NCBI GenBank assembly: GCA_903813345.2
Contig: CAIIXF020000008.1
Span: 34,374,867 to 34,438,866 of the forward strand
Length of the DNA: 64,000 nt
DNA from: Owenia fusiformis
Lineage: Eukaryota; Annelida; Polychaeta; Sabellida; Oweniidae
Reading direction: 5' to 3'
The notes beneath the pieces were generated by a model that was not told the DNA's origin, did not search any database, and saw only the letters and a program-made list of their open reading frames with translations. The position numbers were made by a program, and so were the translations under genes. This document shows positions 1-11,604 of the stretch, piece after piece. Positions within the stretch are counted from its first letter, which is position 1; every line of letters starts with the position of its first letter.

Positions 1-516
1 CAGGGTCTTAGTTTTATAACGTGGGGGGTCTTAGTTTTATAACAGGGTCTTAGTTTTATAACGTGGGGGGTCTTAGTTTTATAACAGGGTCTTAGTTTTA
101 TTACGTGGGAGGTCTTAGTTTTATAACAGGGTCTTAGTTTTATAACGTGGGGGGGTCTTAGTTTTATAACAGGGTCTTAGTTTTATAACGTGGGGGGTCT
201 TAGTTTTATAGCAGGGTCTTAGTTTTATAACGTGGGGGGTCTTAGTTTTATAACGTGGGGGGTCTTAGTTTTATAACGTGGGGGGTCTTAGTTTTATAAC
301 AGGGTCTTAGTTTTATAACGTGGGGGGGTCTTAGTTTTATAACAGGGGGGGTCTTAGTTTTATAACAGGGTCTTAGTTTTATAACGTGGGGGGTCTTAGT
401 TTTATAACAGGGTCTTAGTTTTATTACATGGGGGGTCTTAGTTTTATAACAGGGTCTTAGTTTTATAACGTGGGGGGTCTTAGTTTTGTAGGTCTTAGGT
501 CTTAGGTCTTAGTTTT
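1..516. repeat. Satellite array, 20/42-bp units
   Basis: The core GGGTCTTAGTTTTATAAC repeats about every 20-22 bp. Units usually alternate between a short spacer (CA) and a G-rich spacer (GTGGGGG), giving a dimer near 42 bp. The array decays at its right edge into short GGTCTTA repeats. It begins at the window edge, so its full length is unknown. There is no coding potential. The G-runs and TTAG-like core look superficially telomeric, but the unit is too long and too T-rich to be a telomere repeat. Confidence 0.95.
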
Positions 517-684
517 GTAGACACCCATTATAGGGTTATATAATGTATCATATCTTTAGATAAGAGGCATTACTAGTTTAGGGGTTTCAATGCAAAAGCC
601 TGACCCAGATAGCTAAAAATAATAAATATAAAAATATTAAAGTTTCTAGCAGCCCTGTGCCCATCTATGCTAGGTTTTATACAT

Positions 685-1717
685 TTACAGTCTGGAGGTC
701 ATGCTTTGTGTCATCAAATCAAAATATTGATTTATTAAAATGAGAAAATCTCCAGAGATGTGATAAAATGCTTGCATTATGAATATATCAAGAAGTACAA
801 AAACATCGCTATCTGGGGATCTCATAACTATAGTTTTTTTCTGTATTTTCAGGTTCATTTGCCATGTTAATTGCATGGAGTATAATTTTTGTATCTGTCT
901 CTTTGTGGGAAGATTTCAGGCTAGGTTCAACTCTATGTGTAACAGTAGTTCCATCACTGGTTACAACTGTACAGATCTCACCACATGTAAAATAAATCTG
1001 TCTTTCTTTGAGTTTAGGAGCATTTTTATCTTTTTCCATTCTTCAAGGATCAACTGGCTCAGCTGCATTTCATTCTCATCATTTAAAAGGAATTCCTTCC
1101 AATTGTTAGGAATCCTGGTATTAGGTCCACAATTGTTTTTTTTGGTTTGGATCCATGTAATATTTTATGTTTTTCCAGCTCATGTTATAATTTTGACTTT
1201 TCTGTTTTATCCAAGAGCCCATCAGGTGTTCCAAGAGCCCAGGGTATTGGACTCAGGGGATATTCCAATATTCGCTTTAGACTGATACTATGCTACTCTG
1301 ATAACATGACTAACTGGCCAAATATATTGTGGTCAACTCTAATCTCAATCAGTTTGTTTCCAAAGCTTTTCACCTTTTTGACTTCAGCATTGAATTCAGA
1401 TGTTTTCAGTTTCATTCTTTTATGGGGTCATGAAATTTTTTTTCCCTTCTGCACAAATCAGTCTTGAATAAATTGCTTAAAGACTTGTGTGCCCTTGGAT
1501 GCTGCTTTAAGAGATCATCTGCTAAATTAGAGGGTGTTGGCATTCCAGATGATATGCAGTATAAATTATCATTGTCCTCAATTTGGAATGGATTGAGAAA
1601 GCCATCTATTGAATCAATCAAATTAACTATAAAAAAAATCAGACAGTAATAAGCCATGAATAGCTTACTATTCTCCCTTATTGTTTTGCTGTGTTCCCTG
1701 CAAATAATAGATAGCAA
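685..1717 (-). pseudogene. Decayed ORF of a repetitive invertebrate protein family
   Basis: Three minus-strand frames form a broken protein. The N-terminal piece (1412-1717) carries NPFQIEDNDNLYCISSG followed by FHDPIK. The middle piece (809-1039) carries SSHKETDTKIILHA, and the last piece (685-876) carries RSPDSDVFVLL. From memory, this order (NPF...LYCLSSG, FHDPIK, EADT...H, SPDTDV) recurs in multi-copy uncharacterised ORFs of corals, molluscs and other invertebrates. The spaced acidic residues suggest a PIN/XPG-like nuclease fold, but that is inference. Frameshifts and stops between the pieces make it non-functional. A protein search would settle the family. Confidence 0.5.
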
Positions 1718-2002
1718 TTTATAATTGCAATTAGATAATCAGTTTTTTAATCAAAGTTAGATATAAAGGTGTTTTATAAGTAAAACCTGTGTACAGTGAA
1801 CATCTATAGAGCCACAAAAATGTGTTCACTATTGGTAGATTTCAATACAGAGAGACAATTTGAATTGGAATATGTGCTGAAAATAGGGTGTTCATTTTAC
1901 ACAGGTGTTCCCTAGAGAAAGGTGTTTACTACCACAGGTCCCATTGTATTAGACTTATGTCATTTCAAAGACATTCACTAGCTACAAGTAAAACAAGGCA
2001 AA

Positions 2003-2475
2003 TGTCACCATCTAGTTAAAACAAGATAAAAAATACCTTTTTGACCTTGAGGAGGTCACTAAAGGTCAAATCTATATGACCTTGAGAATGTCATTTAATG
2101 ATCAAATCTATATTCTTATATCTTCAGAAGGTCATTGAAGGTCAAATCTCAAACCTTAAGTCAGATTTGAACTTCCGATAACTTATAGATGATTTTGAAA
2201 AAATGGTTAATTTGAAGCAAGTTGAAAAAAGACTTTTTTGACCTTTTCTGACCTTGAAAAGGTCATTGAAGGTCAAATCTTAAATATAAAGTCAGATTTG
2301 AACTTCTGAAAACACGTAGATGATTTTGAAAGCAATTGAAGTCAGTCTATACAGTATTTGTTAATTATTTGAAATTGCAAGAATTTGTTACAGACCACCA
2401 ACCACAAACCGCCGACCAAAGACTGCCATCAAAAAAGAACAGAGACCATAACAATATAAAAATATATGACATAAA
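2003..2475. mobile_element. GGTCA-repeat element, truncated copy
   Basis: It starts with AATGTCACCATCTAG and ends with GAGACCATAACAATAT, matching the ends of the 1.25-kb element inside the LINE at 46.3-47.5 kb. The interior has degenerate units with GACCTTGAG, AGGTCATTGAAGGTCA, a TTGAA-rich stretch and AAGCAAGTTGAAAA. It has only two to three units against many in the longer copy, and its terminal inverted repeat is not clear. No ORF. Confidence 0.7.
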
Positions 2476-2499
2476 AATGATAACCTGATATGAACCATC

Positions 2500-3880
2500 C
2501 TCCTAAGCAGGTGTCCAGAATCCGTACCTCCTTCTTCCCCCTGCTATAACCAATTTGGATGTGCCCGATTTAACTGAATCACTTGATCTAATTATGCACA
2601 GTGACTTATACATGATTTCTGTCGCAGTGTTGCAACAGCCAATCAGAAAGTGAGTTCTTAATCGGGGAAATGGTAACTGCTTATCGCAGGGGGGAAAAGA
2701 AAGAATATGTTCTGGATTTTGAAGCCCTGTGATCGGAGGATGGATATGAACATGAAGTATTTATTTTTATATGAACATGCCAATATGACCACGCCCCTTC
2801 TAAAAAGGGAAAGAGGGAGAGGTAAATTGACCCCTATAGACAAAAACCATGACAGAGTTTGAGTTTTTTCTTTATGGTAATGTGTTGGGGACATGTTGGT
2901 GCTACTTTTAGGAAAGTTCCATTGATATTAAGCTGAGATTGATTGAGATATTAAAATATCAATTCCAATCAGTATCTCTCAACCCCCCCCCCCTAAATTC
3001 TATGATTTTAGGGTGAAAAAATGTTGTTGTTTTTAAATAAAGTTAAAATTCTTCAATTTTTTTACATATGCATTTTAAGTATGATTACTCTTAACAGAAA
3101 CACCAAAAGCATTGGTTGTTTAGTTTTTGTTTTATAGCTAAATAATAATGTACCCCCTAGAAATCTGAATTTTAGGGTCGAAAATGCAATTTTGACATCT
3201 TTCGCACCATTTGTGGCATGTAAGACCAGTAAATTCTGTTGAGATAGACCTAAATACATAACCTAAGTCACAAGAGAAATTAGAGACCTTAAGATTGCAC
3301 CAAATAGTAACCTGTACCTGTACGTGAAACATGATGCGCGCGCAACAAATCATGTAACTTTATGCTCCATTCGACACGTCTGACTTGTTTTATAATCCCG
3401 TTGACGTGTAAATTCAATAGCGCCGGGCGTTTTTGTCGTCTTGTTGTGAACCTGTACGCGAAAGATTGTGAGTGAGATCAGTATTACATAACTATGTACT
3501 ATTTATTTCACGGTCTCATTCATTTTACACGAGCGGCAAGACGTGAATTTGGCACTTTACAGGTTGGTTGGAACGTGAGTTTTGAACCATTGATGAATGA
3601 CTAAAAAAGCAATGTGCTGTTTATTTATATGTTATTAATTTAAAAGTAAAATATCTGTCGAATAGCTGTGTATGTGCTATGGTTCAATAAATAACGAATC
3701 CTATGGGTAAAGTTGCAGATAATTTAAAGTATGAAATAATGGCAATTCGTATTGCCATTATTGTATCACTTATGTGAAAGCCATACTGTTCCGGCAGATT
3801 AGACTATTTCGCTTTCTCCTTTACATGCCAGACTGTTTTGTTCTGTTGATCAGTTGTTTGATGTAAAGTATACGAAAATT
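2500..3880. other. Non-coding stretch
   Basis: I see no supported gene here. At 2503-2650 is sequence that recurs in inverted orientation near 53,060-53,297 (core GTCGCAGTGTTGCAACAGCC), so it is a dispersed repeat. The rest is AT-rich, with short poly-C (2984) and poly-A/T tracts. ORFs of 65-78 codons on the minus strand have no recognisable domains. Confidence 0.6.
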
Positions 3881-3884
3881 TAAA

Positions 3885-4770
3885 AAAATCGAAACCATCA
3901 AATATCACTTTTGAAACCATGGAATATCACTTTTAATATAAAAAGTGATACTCGATGGTTTCAAGATTTCTAATATGAAAAAGTGAGATTCGATGGTTTC
4001 AAAAGTGATATTCGATGGTTGTTTTTTTTGCTAAAATATGATATCTTGATCCACATATCAAATATATCTTCAGGTGATATTCGATCTATATCCTTGCAAC
4101 CATGGGATAAATGAGGGTTATGGGAGGTTCTGTATTTGGGATATATCCTATCTTGCTAAGGGGAATATAGATATCTTACCGAGGGCCCGGAGGTCCGAGG
4201 TAAGATATCATATTTCCTGAGTGATATACCCCATATTAAAAACCGAGCATCGCATAACTGATTTATCTCATGACAAGTAAGATTTCACGAGTGCGGTTTT
4301 TAGGACACCAATAGTGCAGATTTGTTTTTTAAAGTGTTCTCATTCTCATTATTTTCGAAAAAAACCATCAACATTTTGGTCAAAAGAAATGCTACCGTCT
4401 GCTGCATCCATTTTGACAGTTTCGCTTTTGCAAGATATACTTGTGAAGATATCATATATTCACTCATGGACATTAATGGGTAATGATTTCCCTGGAATAA
4501 ACGGACAATCCAATGGTTTAAAAAAAATATAATTTATATCCATTCATTGATATCAATATCGTCACTCATCAACTGCGCTCATGAAGATATCATATATCCA
4601 CTCATGGATATAAATTATATTTTTACAAAACCATAAGATATTCCTATATTATCCCATGGTTGCAAGGATATAGATCGAATATCACATGAAGATATATATT
4701 TGATATGTGGATTAAGATATCATATTTTAGCAAAAATGTCCCAAACCATCGAATATCACTTTTTAATCAA
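3885..4770. mobile_element. Palindromic foldback element
   Basis: The left arm (about 3975-4110) is the reverse complement of the right arm (about 4630-4765), sharing blocks such as GATATTCGATCTATATCC and AAAGTGATATTCGATGGTT. Inside are at least two further hairpins: an AT-rich stem with a GC-rich loop at about 4160-4215 (TCTTACC...GGTAAGA around GAGGGCCCGGAGGTCC) and one at about 4530-4615. No ORF is convincing. The layout resembles the insertion at 55,643-56,630, suggesting one family or a shared way of forming. Confidence 0.7.
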
Positions 4771-4977
4771 AATTCTTTTTTTGTTCAAATTTTTTGTCGC
4801 ATTTTTTTTCTTTTAATTTCTTTCAAATTATTGTTTGAATTCTTTTTGAAAAATTCAAATAAAACAAAAAAAATTCAAATATAACAAAAAAATCCAAATC
4901 TTTCAAAATTGTTTGAGCCCAAAAATTAGGATTTAGAAAGATAATACTTCATGAACGAAAAAAAAGTAGGCCGAACT

Positions 4978-5420
4978 ACTGTAGACAGACAGGCGGGCGG
5001 GCAGACAGACGGACGAACGGACGGACAGACAGACAGACGGTCTGATCATGACAGACCAGCAGGTTGGCAGACCGAAAGGCTGGCAGTCCGACAGGCTGGC
5101 AGACAGAACGACAGGCTGGGAGTCTGACAGACCGGAATGCCGGCAGGCTGGCACACCGGCAATTTTACAGGCCGACATGTTGGCAGACCGGCAGGCTGAC
5201 ATACTGGCAGACAGAACGACATGCTGGCAGGCTGACAGACCGGAATGTTGGCAGGCTGGTAGACAGAACGACAGCCTGGCAGACAGAACGACAGACCGAT
5301 ATGCCAGCAGGCTGGCAGACCGACAGGGTGACAGACGGACAGGCTGGCAGACCGATAGGCTGGCAGTCAGAACGACAGGCTAACAGGCTGAACCACATGT
5401 TGGTAGGCAGATAGACCACC
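4978..5420. repeat. GC-rich minisatellite (GGCAGACNGACAGGCTG)
   Basis: Degenerate tandem units of about 16 bp built from GGCAGAC, GACAGGCT and AGACCG. They open long frames on both strands with low-complexity translations rich in DRQAGW or CLSVCRS. These frames come from the repeat and are not genes. The array contrasts sharply with the AT-rich flanks. Confidence 0.9.
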
Positions 5421-6980
5421 GTGCTTTATAGTAAAAACCACTACATAAAACAAACAAGCAATCAAGCAGATTAACACACAAACAAATCTCCTCAAATTAT
5501 CAAGAGACAATTATCAAGAGATAAATATCTACATAGCAACAATTGGAAATAAATGAAAAAATCTTTACCTCACCCAAACACCTAACACCCATTGGTATAT
5601 CTGTATGCCTTAAGCAAATTACACTTCCCCCATACAGAATCACTATGGATATGTGTGTAGGCCGATTTAAAATATCATACTTTCATCACCAGATACCCAC
5701 TAATTCCTTGTTTCATACACGTACACGTCGACGAGTGACCAAGGACTTGTTTTAGGCGCACAAAAGGAACATTTAAAAAAACCTGTACATGTATTTACAG
5801 GTACACGTACAGGTCGTCTGTATATCTTAAGGTCTCTATTGTCCCGACAACACCCTGATCGAAGTGCCTCAGATCGTTACCTATAAGGCTTTCCATGAAA
5901 CTGCAGTTACCAAACTCAAACAAGCAATATCAAAATTGTGTTTTTTTATTTTAAAAACTTTCCGCAGATACAGATCTGTGTACAATTCTTTATAATTACA
6001 TGTGTATACACAAACAACTTCCCTTCATTTTAGTAAATTATAAGACTACCCCAGTATGTATAATTTTTCTTACATAACATAAAAAGCAGTACATAATACT
6101 ATGAAATAAATGTACATTGTGTACATAATGTACATGTATATAATGTATAATGCTACACACCGTATTTAAAATTAATAAGATCAAAATCATATAATAATAT
6201 TTAATCATGCACTTGGATTCAATTATTTTAATTTACATTTTTTTTTTGGGGGGGGGGTGATATTTTAGTTTTCTGTAAATGTTAAATAATGTCACTGGCC
6301 ATAGTTAATTCAATAATAACTGTGAAGATAAATATTGCGAGGTAATCCAATAACAAGGTCACTGAAAATATTGAGATGAATATCATCTTTAATACAATTC
6401 ATCTACTTCAGAAAAGGCCTTTCAACAGAAACCTTGTCTTGTCTCCGTAACAATTTATTGTTGACAGTTAAAATACAGGAGACAAGCTGAAGTATGTCAA
6501 ATTACGTTTGCGATCTAGCACTCTTATACCATACATTGGAAATGTTACAGAGCACAAAGATGTTTTTAAATGGTTCAAGATGAACTATATCTTTCATTGA
6601 TTATAACTTTTCATGTCTACAAATATTTTTGTCTTTAAACAAGAGAGAAAAATATTATTATTACCCAACCCTATTATTCATGACTATTTTACACTATTTC
6701 TTTCTGAAACTCATATTATTGTATCACTTTTTCAAGTTGACCTCATAGTTGTGTTATACTCCTTGCCAATTCAACAATACACCTTGCTGATTTAACATTT
6801 TTCCATTAGTCATTAGTCTTTAAATTGCAATTTATGACCCAATCATTATCCTAATGACCCTTGTACAGTATTTTGGTTTCTCTGAAGAACAATTCTTCAA
6901 TATTCTAATATCCAACATGATGATGATGAGGATGTAGCATTTTGAAAATGTGAGATAAAACATTGTTCCTTTCAAGATCT

Positions 6981-7090
6981 TCATTTGTATAGCCCTGAGG
7001 AGATGCTACCCCATAATCCTCTGTTCCATGTCACATGATGTTCAACTGGTAGTGTTGCATGCTGGTACCATTTTTCTGCCATCCCTGCTC
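6981..7090 (-). CDS. Candidate small terminal exon, unknown gene
   Basis: On the minus strand a pyrimidine-poor acceptor (ATTTCAG) at 7091-7093 leads into a frame containing GMAEKWYQHATLPVEHHV and WNRGLWGSISSGLY, then a stop at 6981. The same frame and acceptor survive in copy 2 (52756-52874), where a change at the end extends it by a few residues. I do not recognise the product. It lies downstream of the PSME4 stop, so it could be the last exon of another gene or chance conservation between duplicates. Confidence 0.22.
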
Positions 7091-7742
7091 CTGAAATGTA
7101 CAATATATTACATTTAAAAACAGGCAGTTTCCAATAAACTGAAGACCCCATGATACTTTTACACTTTCATATCAGAGTATCATCGGGGCTTACACACAGA
7201 ATAATGACATATGCCTATAATGCCTAGCAATGACCCGGGAGCAATGATCTCTCCTAATACATGATTCTAAAAATGCTCTAAAATGCTGAGCTATGAGGAT
7301 TCTACTGAAGAATATTAGACATGCAACTTTGTTTCCTCAAAAAGACAAGAAACATACACGAACTAAAATTACATAACACTAAATGGACAAAATGCTACAA
7401 AAGTTCAAAGTGAAATGAATTCAATCAAATGAAGAACTTATTCAACTGTGACTACATTAATGCCAGGATTTGATTAAAAGTACCTCAACTAGGACTCTAA
7501 ACCTTTCATGGTGAATTTTACCCCATGGTATGCATCATTATAAGTATATAGCACATACTAAATTATAAGACCCCTTAGGAAAAAATGCATGTTTTGACAT
7601 GTGTGGAGAAAAAGGGTACACGTTCTTCCTTAGTTCTACACATTTTTACTTCAAAAACAGGAGATGGCACTCTTGTTTTTACACACTTTTACCTCAGGGA
7701 AAATGTGGTTGATAATATCAATATTTTTTATCTGTAGCAAGC

Positions 7743-9169
7743 CAGGCCCGTAGCCAGAGGGAGCCCCCCCCCCCTGATATCTCCTAAAAAAATGTGGACC
7801 TACCTTTTTTGCTTTATTGAAAGAAATCCTGCTTTCCCCCACATAAACTGAGCAATTTAGATCAAAACTGGAATTACTGGGCATTGTTTTTATTGATTTG
7901 GGTATCATTTTTTTTAATTAAGGGCCAATTTTTTTCTCGCGGACATAATTGTACACATTCCCCTCTGGTTTTTCAAAATCACCCTTTGTGTTTTGTTAAA
8001 CATGCCCTTCACTGGCGGATCCAGAGGAACGGGGATGGGGAGTGGGGCATGGGTCCCCTCAAGGATAAGCCCTGAAAAAAGGCCAAATTTATCAAAAATG
8101 GGCCATAAATTTTCAATATTTGAGCCCAATTCTTGGTTTTAGGGACCCCAAATTTTTTCAGCGCCTTTTTCTGACTTGAAATGTTGGTCCTCCCCTTATT
8201 AGCTTCCAGATCCCGCAAGTGCCCTTTACAATACGAAGGGGTTGGTTTAGCATAGGAAATTAAAATTAAATTTATTTGTGGGTGGAGTGGGGGGAGGTTC
8301 TGAGGGGGGGGGGGGGGCACTAGCGGATCTAGATGGGTGAGAACCTAATATTCTCGCTCTGAAATTAGGCAGAATGCACCAAATGATGTTCAATTTTCGA
8401 AATTTGCTATTGGAGAACCCCCCGGATCCCCCTATTGGCACCTATTCTCGCTTTGAAATTGTTCAAAATGCACCAAAGATGTTCAGTTTTTGAAATTCTC
8501 TGGGGGAGTTTCTGGGGGAGAACCCCCATACCCTCCTATTCTTCAATTGGTCAAAATGGGGAGAACCTACAGACCCTTATTCTTGCTCTGAAATTGGTAA
8601 GAATGCACCATATGATGCTCAATTTAGAAAATTTTCTTGGGGGAGAACCCCCAGACCCCCCTATTCTCGCTCTGAAACTTGTCAGAATGCACCAAATGAT
8701 GTTCAATTTTCAAAATTTGCTGGGGGAGAACCCCAATACCCCCCTATTCTTCAATTGGTCAAAATGGGGAGAACCTACAAACCCCCTATTCTTGCTCGGG
8801 TCAGAATGCACCAAATAATGTTCAATTTTCGAAATTTTCTGGGGGAAAACCCCAGACCGCCCAGGCCCGTAGCCAGGGGGGGTTCGCAGGGTTCGGGCGA
8901 ACCCCCCCTGGCCAAAAATTCTTTCAAAATCATGCAGTTTTTGACCATTTTGAGCACTTCTCTAGTGATTTTAGCCTAATTTGGGCCAAAATTGTCAAAT
9001 GTGAACCCCCCCCTGGAAATTTTTGAAAATTGAACCCCCCCTTGGCAAATCCTGGCTACGGGCCTGCCGCCCCCCCCTATTATCTTGCTTGTTCGCTGGG
9101 GTGGGGGTGCTGAAGGGGGGGGGGGGCGTTGGGTTGAGCCCCCCCTTACAAAAAGCTGGCTACGGGCAT
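7743..9169. mobile_element. CCCGTAGCC-type TIR element, 1.43 kb
   Basis: The ends are CAGGCCCGTAGCCAG and, inverted, CTGGCTACGGGCAT. The 6-bp flank GCAAGC is duplicated (7737-7742 and 9170-9175) and occurs once in the empty site of copy 2 (about 53,750). The interior carries an 80-130-bp minisatellite (about 8330-8860; units with GGGGGAGAACCCCC and TTCTCGCTCTGAAA), long G/C homopolymer runs and a nested 205-bp relative. Several ORFs of up to 127 codons run through the repeats; none looks like a transposase, so the element is non-autonomous. Confidence 0.88.
8862..9066. mobile_element. Nested 205-bp CCCGTAGCC MITE
   Basis: Nearly identical in sequence and length to the MITE at 22750-22954. 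It starts CAGGCCCGTAGCCAGG and ends TGGCTACGGGCCTG, with a C-rich interior and the shared segment TCATGCAGTTTTTGACCATT. CCGCC flanks both sides, consistent with a short target duplication. It sits inside the larger element of the same terminal type. Confidence 0.85.
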
Positions 9170-9314
9170 GCAAGCATGGTCAAGTGAGATTGTCACGCTC
9201 CAACTAAGTTTATGGGAACATAGATCAATACATTAACTTATGATCAAAAGCAAAAGTATAATTGCAATAGATGACGAAGGGTCACATTTGTTTGCTTGGT
9301 GTTAATTACTTTTG

Positions 9315-9736
9315 AATATTGGGTGCGGAGTTACGTTTATGGAGCTCCTCCGCACCCAATATTTAGAGGGGGCTCATATCTGAAAACATTTCCGAATTTT
9401 TATAAAATCACACAGATACTGCCTGGCTTCCAAGATGCAAAAATAATTTGTATAGATAGTGTACCTTGAACACCATTTTTTATGAATGCTGGGGACTCAG
9501 TATTAAAAGGATAATTTCAAAATATATAGGTCTGGGAAAGGTTTAAGGCACACTGCGTCGCTATAGAATGAATTGCGCTACTATTTTCACAATTGTATTG
9601 ATATTTGGTGTCAAATACACATATCTTGGTATATTTGAAGTCCCAAAACGGCTTAATTTCAGAAATATCCCAAATTTAAATTCAAAAATGACCGTTAGCT
9701 CCGCACCCTCCGCTCATTTGCTCCGCACCCAATATT
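9315..9736. mobile_element. TIR element with AATATTGGGTGCGGAG ends
   Basis: Starts AATATTGGGTGCGGAG and ends CTCCGCACCCAATATT. A second inverted copy of the end lies at about 9346-9364, making a short terminal hairpin. It is missing from copy 2, where the flanks meet with small differences, so the target duplication cannot be read. No coding capacity. Confidence 0.72.
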
Positions 9737-9792
9737 TCCCACAGGCTCTGTCTGCATAGGGTGTATATGTTCCTAATGAAATTGTTGCCTAT

Positions 9793-10299
9793 TAGTCCAG
9801 CGGAATAATGGCATATTGAAACTTTTGGTTGCCTTCTAGGATGTATGCTATATATATAATTAACACCATCCCAAACATGTATCAAGTCATATCTATGAAT
9901 AATGTGAGCTCACAATTACACTTTGTTCAAATTTTATGCCTTCAAAACATAGTGACCCCTTGGAATATATGTGATATCAGGGGGGATAAATGACCAGTAC
10001 TCTGTAAATATGAGATTTTAGGTAAGGAAAAAAAATAGACACGCTATTAAGGATATATAACAGGTTATACTAGGTGGCTTGAGTTAAAGACTCTGCTCAA
10101 GATCATTGAAAAAAAATTCCTTAATTAAAAGGGTATTTCATAGGGGGCGCCACCTATACGAGGCTGTAAAAAATTTTGCCCACCAGTGCCAAACCGGCAC
10201 AGTTCTGATTTTGAAAGTCAATAACATATAGATGAAGAAAATACAAAGACATAGCATACATCCTAGAAGGCAACCAGCTTCATCGATTCCGCAGGACTA
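9793..10299. mobile_element. TIR element, 507 bp, TAT target duplication
   Basis: The inverted ends begin TAGTCC and extend about 60 bp with some mismatches, sharing GGTTGCCTTCTAGGATGTAT. Copy 2 holds the uninterrupted site (CCTATTTGTTTTATTT near 53,965), showing that TAT was duplicated. A 3-bp target site and TIRs recall PIF/Harbinger-type elements, but no transposase is present and the class is inferred. Confidence 0.85.
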
Positions 10300-10467
10300 T
10301 ATTTGTTTTATTTATGTATTTAATTATTTTTCCTTAAATGTACACAAGGATCCCACCACGATCAAACGGACATGTGGTTAAATCATATAATCTATCAAAT
10401 TGTAAGCTCTATTCAGATATGTATTTGATCGTAACACTGTATATCTGAAACCCTACTTTGCATGTAT

Positions 10468-10555
10468 ACTCCCCTCAAAATGTTTGGCAACCTTATCTCC
10501 AACATCGGACAACATGTTAAACCTCTCAGGGTTGCTGATTTTTTTGGAGGGGAGT
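10468..10555. mobile_element. Mini-palindrome (ACTCCCCT ends), both copies
   Basis: An 88-bp segment starts ACTCCCCTCAAAA and ends GGAGGGGAGT, with a second inverted pair inside (GGCAACC / GGGTTGC). It also occurs in copy 2 (about 54,132-54,226), so it predates the duplication. The ORF reading out of it (10462-10749) is not kept in copy 2 and is not a gene. Confidence 0.6.
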
Positions 10556-11604
10556 GTATTCACCAATATGATGAAACAAAAATTAATTTTGATGAAGATA
10601 GCTTGGTATTTTTGCAAAAGGACATATTTAAAAAAAGAGAAATTGAAATAATGATCAGTACAAGAGTAATTTTGATGAATGTTTATCTCCTGTCAGTTGT
10701 AACAATGGGAAAATATCAGTCACGGCTGCCAGTGAGAAAAACGTCATAATGCTCATGTTTTGAAATGTAAAATAGAGTGGAAAAGAGTGGAATCAGCAAG
10801 GAATTGATTAAATAGCCAAGTAGTGTACACTCTAAATTGTATAGAAATGACAGAAAATTAAGAAGTTCAATGAAATATTATGGAGAAATGGAGTGGAATA
10901 GGCATGATCAATGAGAAATTTTAGCAGACGTCTGTGAAACATGGGTGTAACCAGGTTTCTATGGTAACTCTGTATACACCTGCCTGCTCTCAAAATTCAC
11001 TCTAAATATGCATTTTTAACATTTTGTCAATAAATTTTGAATGAAATGTCTGAAATTTATACATTTTCATACAATATACAGTCCTTGCTTATTGGCTGTG
11101 AATTTTGTTCCTCCTTAATATCTCTCTATTTCATGCGATATCATAATTAAAATCATAAAGGTGCTGATTTTTCAAACTGGAATTGCTCTGAATAAACCCT
11201 GCTTATTGTGGTTTTCACTTTACATTAATCATTCTAGATATAAAGTTCACCATGGTAATTTGAAATCATCACCATCTAAATCACTTAATAATCAAATGCT
11301 ACATCTAATTTTGTATAAATCATGCAAGTCAAAAAACAATTTTAGAAAGGGGATCTCAGGTCAGGTAAATCCAACAGCATAAACCCAAGAGGGATTTGAA
11401 ACATTGATTTCAACATTACTGGAATTGTCAATTTGAAAACATCAGCTGGAAATCCCTCAAGACATTGTCAAAAGAGGAGGGAAGTCAACCACTGTTATCC
11501 TTTTTCATATTATGACAAAATTTTGAAGCTCTGAAAATTGTGGCATTGAAATGATATGAGGGGCATTATTCATGTGTGCATGTCACACTGTACCATATTT
11601 GGAT

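Noticed and set aside
1-516. Telomere repeat
   Set aside because: The unit is 20-42 bp and T-rich with G-runs, not the 6-bp TTAGGG repeat of animals.
779-1285. Plus-strand ORF of 168 codons
   Set aside because: It is antisense to the decayed minus-strand protein whose motifs are recognisable; the plus frame is Phe/Ser-rich with no domain.
4933-5419. Overlapping ORFs of 84-116 codons on both strands
   Set aside because: They run through a 16-bp minisatellite and translate to low-complexity repeats in all frames.
8009-8818. Proline-rich ORFs on both strands
   Set aside because: They lie in the minisatellite of a TIR element with C/G homopolymers and have no conserved domain.
10462-10749. ORF of 95 codons as a gene
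   Set aside because: It starts in a mini-palindrome and is broken by indels in the duplicated copy (about 54,125-54,400).
11161-11382. ORF of 73 codons, also in copy 2 (54,686-55,054)
   Set aside because: Start and end differ between copies, no splice context and no domain; conservation reflects recent duplication only.
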